DNA of 7,582 nucleotides from Acidobacteriota bacterium. GTDB taxonomy: Bacteria > Acidobacteriota > Terriglobia > 20CM-2-55-15. Of the stretch, positions 5,018-7,582 are shown in pieces. Each line of letters begins with the position of its first letter. The first letter of the stretch is position 1. The stretch is from positions 7,883 to 15,464 of the forward strand of contig QHXD01000216.1 of NCBI GenBank assembly GCA_003223895.1, written 5' to 3'. The notes beneath the pieces are model-generated. The model worked only from the letters and a program-made list of their open reading frames with translations. It was not told where the DNA came from and did no database searches. The position numbers were made by a program, and so were the translations under genes.

Positions 5018-6106
5018 GTGAAAAGCTTCGTCGTTGTGTTGCTTTTGTTGCTGAGTCCTGTGCTCTATGCTCAGCAGTCCGTGCCAGAGATACCGTTTGA
5101 CTCCGTCCCGAACTTTTTCAAGCTTCCACCGGACTTACATTTCGGTGAGGCGTCAGGTGTTGCCGTCAATTCGAAAGGACACGTATTTGTGTACAATCGC
5201 GGCAACACGACGGGGCCCGCGTATGCTGCGACGGCATCGCAGATACTCGAGTTCGGTCCTGACGGGAAATACATCCGCGAGGTCGGAAAGAACCTCTACG
5301 CATGGTCGTATGCGCACACCGTGCGGGTTGACAAGGACGACAATCTCTGGGCCGTCGACAAAGGCTCGGATATGATCATCAAGTTCAATCCGGAGGGACG
5401 GGTTGTCATGGTGTTCGGCCGCAAGAAGGAGGCATCCGATGACGGCGCCGAAGCCTGGACCCGCGTTAATCCGCCGCGGCCTGCAGTGGACGGCCAGTTC
5501 AGACAGCCGACCGACGTTACCTGGGACACACAGGGCAACATCTTCATCAGTGATGGGTACATCAATTCGCGCGTGGCGAAATTCGATAAGAACGGCGATT
5601 GGGTGAAGTCATGGGGCACGCCGGGCAAAAACACTGGTGAGTTCGACACCCCGCACAGCATCGCCGCGGACGCCAAGGGAAACATTTATGTGGCGGATCG
5701 CGGTAACTTCCGGATTCAGGTCTTCGATCCGGACGGCAAGTTCCTGCGCCAGATCAAACTCGACGTGCCGGTCCCTGCGGACGCGCGTCCCTGGATGGGT
5801 CCCATCCCGAGCGACGCAACTGTGGGTAGCCAGCACGCGGGTTCTCCTTGGGCCGTCTGCATCACGCCCGGCCCGAATCAAGTCCTGTATGCCGCAGACG
5901 CGTTTCCGGGCCGCCTGTACAAGCTATCGCTGGATGGAAAGATTCTCGGCGTCCTCGGCCGTGCCGGCAAACAGCCCAAACAATTCGGCTGGATTCACGA
6001 AATCGCCTGCCCATCTGAAAACGAACTCTATGTCGCTGAAATCGTGAATTGGCGTGTGCAAAAGCTGATCCTGCATCCGGACAAAGCGACGAAGACGACG
6101 AACTGA
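5018..6106 (+). CDS. Secreted NHL-repeat protein of the peptidyl-alpha-hydroxyglycine alpha-amidating lyase (PAL) type
   Basis: In animals PAL cleaves peptidyl-alpha-hydroxyglycine to an amidated peptide and glyoxylate; the substrate of bacterial relatives is unknown. The start is GTG 5018, 5 bases after AAGGAGG; an in-frame TTG at 5000 lies before that site. Residues 1-18 are a signal peptide (KSFVVVLLLLLSPVLYA, cut before QQ), so the protein is exported. The mature part is a six-bladed propeller of NHL repeats, such as TPHSIAADAKGNIYVADRGN and PTDVTWDTQGNIFISDG. Residues that by memory of the family match the PAL site are present: Arg61 (VYNRGN), Tyr181 (SDGYINSRV), and three histidines at equal blade positions, His100, His213 and His327, expected to hold zinc. 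The 362-residue length is normal for a lone PAL-like propeller; no monooxygenase (PHM) domain is attached. The UbiD gene follows at 51 bases, suggesting shared use, perhaps cleavage of a hydroxylated small molecule. Confidence 0.9.
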   Translation: MKSFVVVLLLLLSPVLYAQQSVPEIPFDSVPNFFKLPPDLHFGEASGVAVNSKGHVFVYNRGNTTGPAYAATASQILEFGPDGKYIREVGKNLYAWSYAHTVRVDKDDNLWAVDKGSDMIIKFNPEGRVVMVFGRKKEASDDGAEAWTRVNPPRPAVDGQFRQPTDVTWDTQGNIFISDGYINSRVAKFDKNGDWVKSWGTPGKNTGEFDTPHSIAADAKGNIYVADRGNFRIQVFDPDGKFLRQIKLDVPVPADARPWMGPIPSDATVGSQHAGSPWAVCITPGPNQVLYAADAFPGRLYKLSLDGKILGVLGRAGKQPKQFGWIHEIACPSENELYVAEIVNWRVQKLILHPDKATKTTN

Positions 6107-6157
6107 TTCGCGGAGGGGGGACCTCGGAATTTCGCTGTGAAGCACGAAACTGTAGGG

Positions 6158-7582
6158 ATGAAAACCGTGGGGAACCCCCTCGACCTGCGCGCCTGGCTGC
6201 CCGAGGTCGAGGCGCTCGGCGAACTGAAGGAAGTTCGTGGCGCCGATTGGAATCTCGAACTCGGCGCCATCAGCGAACTCAACGTGAAAAAGGACAGGCC
6301 GCCGGCGCTGTTATTCGACGAGATTGCCGGCTACCCGAAGGGATTTCGCGTCCTGACCTGCAGCACGAGCAGTCCGGCGCGCCTGTCTTCCATCCTGCGC
6401 CTTCCCATACAAACAATGCATCGGCGACTTGTGGACGAACTGCGCGGCAAGCCGCACGTCTGGCAAACACAGGCGGCAAATTACCAGCCGGTTGCCGTCG
6501 AGGACGGGCCGGTGTTCGAAAACGTGCAGAAAGGCGGCGAAGTCGATGTGCTGACTTTTCCAGCGCCCTTCTGGCACGAATTGGACGGCGGACGCTACAT
6601 CGGCACCGGCTGCTCGGTCGTGACGCGAGATTTCGATTCGGATTGGGTGAACGTCGGCACCTACCGCGTGATGGTCCATGATCGCAATCATGTCGCGATC
6701 GATATGATCCAGGGAAAGCATGGCCGCATCCAGTACGAGAAGTATAAGAAGGCCGGGAAGCCCTTTCCTGTTGTTATCGTGCTCGGCGGCGACCCGCTGG
6801 GTTATCTGATATCCGGGATCGAGATCCCGTTCGGGATGTGCGAGTACAACTACATGGGCGCGATTCTCAAACAGCCGGTCGCGGTCGTCAACGCCGAAGC
6901 CACGGGACTTCCCTTTCCTCCGGCTTCGGAAATTGTCCTGGAAGGCTGGGTGCAACCCGATGACGAGCGCACCGAAGGTCCCTTTGGTGAATTTCACGGA
7001 TACTATCCAGGCAAAGCGGGTAAAGCGCCCGTGGTAACGCTCGAGCGAATCTACTACCGCAACGATCCCATCATCATGGGAAGCCCGCCGGCGAAACCTC
7101 CGAACGACTACTCGTATTCGAAAGCCGTGATGCGTTCGGCGTTGCTATACGATGCGCTGATTGCCGCAGGCGTACCGGATGTCCGGGCGGTCTGGGCGCA
7201 CGAGATCGGCGGAGCGCGCATGTTCAACGTCGTATCGATCAAACAGCGCTTTGCGGGCCACGCACGTCAGGCGGGCCACATCCTCAACCAGTGCGGGGTC
7301 GGCGCTTACATGTCTCGCTACTCGGTGGTTGTAGACGAAGACATCGATCCATCGAACCTGCAGGAAGTGATCTGGGCTGTCGCCACCCGATCGGATCCCG
7401 CGACCGGCATCGACATCATCCAGCGCGGCATGGGTTCGAAGAACGACCCGATGTACGTTGCGTATCCCTACAACGCTACATTCAGCTCCAAAGCGATCAT
7501 CGATGCCTGCCGTCCCTATGACCATCTGGACGAATTTCCCCCGGTAGCCGAAGCAAGCAAGGCGCTGCAGGATAAGATCCGT
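6158..7582 (+). CDS. UbiD family decarboxylase (3' end outside window)
   Basis: UbiD enzymes use prenylated FMN, made by a UbiX partner, to decarboxylate or carboxylate aromatic and unsaturated acids. The frame runs open for 475 codons to the window end. Family marks are clear: the prFMN-site sequence WVNVGTYRVMVHD with Asn165 and Arg170 (matching Asn168 and Arg173 of fungal Fdc1), and ERTEGPFGEFHGYY with Glu273 and Glu278 (the E-x4-E pair matching Glu277 and Glu282). The family is usually about 490-510 residues, so only the last few tens are missing. The start is uncertain: ATG 6158 has no spaced ribosome site (AGGG touches it), while GTG 6137, in frame, lies 16 bases after GGAGGGGGG (6112-6120). 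The substrate cannot be read from sequence; with a secreted PAL-like neighbour rather than ubi genes, a catabolic role on an aromatic or related acid is more likely than ubiquinone synthesis. Confidence 0.93.
   Translation, partial: MKTVGNPLDLRAWLPEVEALGELKEVRGADWNLELGAISELNVKKDRPPALLFDEIAGYPKGFRVLTCSTSSPARLSSILRLPIQTMHRRLVDELRGKPHVWQTQAANYQPVAVEDGPVFENVQKGGEVDVLTFPAPFWHELDGGRYIGTGCSVVTRDFDSDWVNVGTYRVMVHDRNHVAIDMIQGKHGRIQYEKYKKAGKPFPVVIVLGGDPLGYLISGIEIPFGMCEYNYMGAILKQPVAVVNAEATGLPFPPASEIVLEGWVQPDDERTEGPFGEFHGYYPGKAGKAPVVTLERIYYRNDPIIMGSPPAKPPNDYSYSKAVMRSALLYDALIAAGVPDVRAVWAHEIGGARMFNVVSIKQRFAGHARQAGHILNQCGVGAYMSRYSVVVDEDIDPSNLQEVIWAVATRSDPATGIDIIQRGMGSKNDPMYVAYPYNATFSSKAIIDACRPYDHLDEFPPVAEASKALQDKIR

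Noticed and set aside
6112..6139. GGAGGGGGG as ribosome site fixing GTG 6137 as the UbiD start
   Set aside because: Spacing of 16 bases is too long to decide the start; left as an alternative to ATG 6158.
6311..6997. Minus-strand open frame of 228 codons inside the UbiD gene
   Set aside because: Antisense of a well-conserved gene with GC-rich third positions; no family pattern in its translation.

Overview
The window reads as chromosomal DNA of a GC-moderate (roughly 55-60% GC by eye) free-living bacterium. A secreted NHL-propeller protein of the PAL (amidating lyase) type beside a UbiD-family decarboxylase, plus a full-length glutamine-dependent NAD synthetase, LexA and Smr genes, would suit a soil Acidobacteriota or a related lineage. 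That placement is inference from gene content, not proof. No insertion sequence, CRISPR array, phage module, tRNA or rRNA was recognised.

Left part (1-2577): the 3' end of lexA (+ strand) converges, with only 6 bases between stop codons, on a minus-strand pair, nadE followed by an Smr-domain gene (24 bases apart, probably one transcript). The Smr gene is split by an apparent frameshift near position 574. A divergent intergenic region (2578-2762) separates nadE from the rightward genes.

Middle part (2763-4874): a run of small plus-strand genes. They are a 109-aa protein of unknown family; a 77-aa protein whose size, C-terminal pattern and terminal Gly-Gly-Leu recall beta-grasp, ubiquitin-like or MoaD/ThiS-like proteins; a 153-aa protein with a C-terminal membrane segment, probably co-transcribed with it; a very basic 60-aa protein; and a 74-aa CsbD-like stress protein. 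The two last genes share a GTTTACAAA sequence directly at the ribosome binding site. Between 3964 and 4372 there is no convincing long gene, but there is a perfect 12-bp terminator hairpin and a series of other hairpins that might form a structured RNA.

Right part (5018-7582): a secreted six-bladed NHL/PAL-like protein with a clear signal peptide and a conserved set of presumed PAL active-site residues. It is followed after 51 bases by a UbiD-family prFMN-dependent decarboxylase that runs off the window end with its catalytic Asn, Arg and Glu residues in place.

Functionally, lexA (SOS control) and smr (nucleic-acid or ribosome-rescue nuclease family) are stress or information genes, nadE is housekeeping cofactor synthesis, and the PAL-like/UbiD pair is probably catabolic. 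The most novel-looking material is the small-protein cluster and the structured gene-free stretch.
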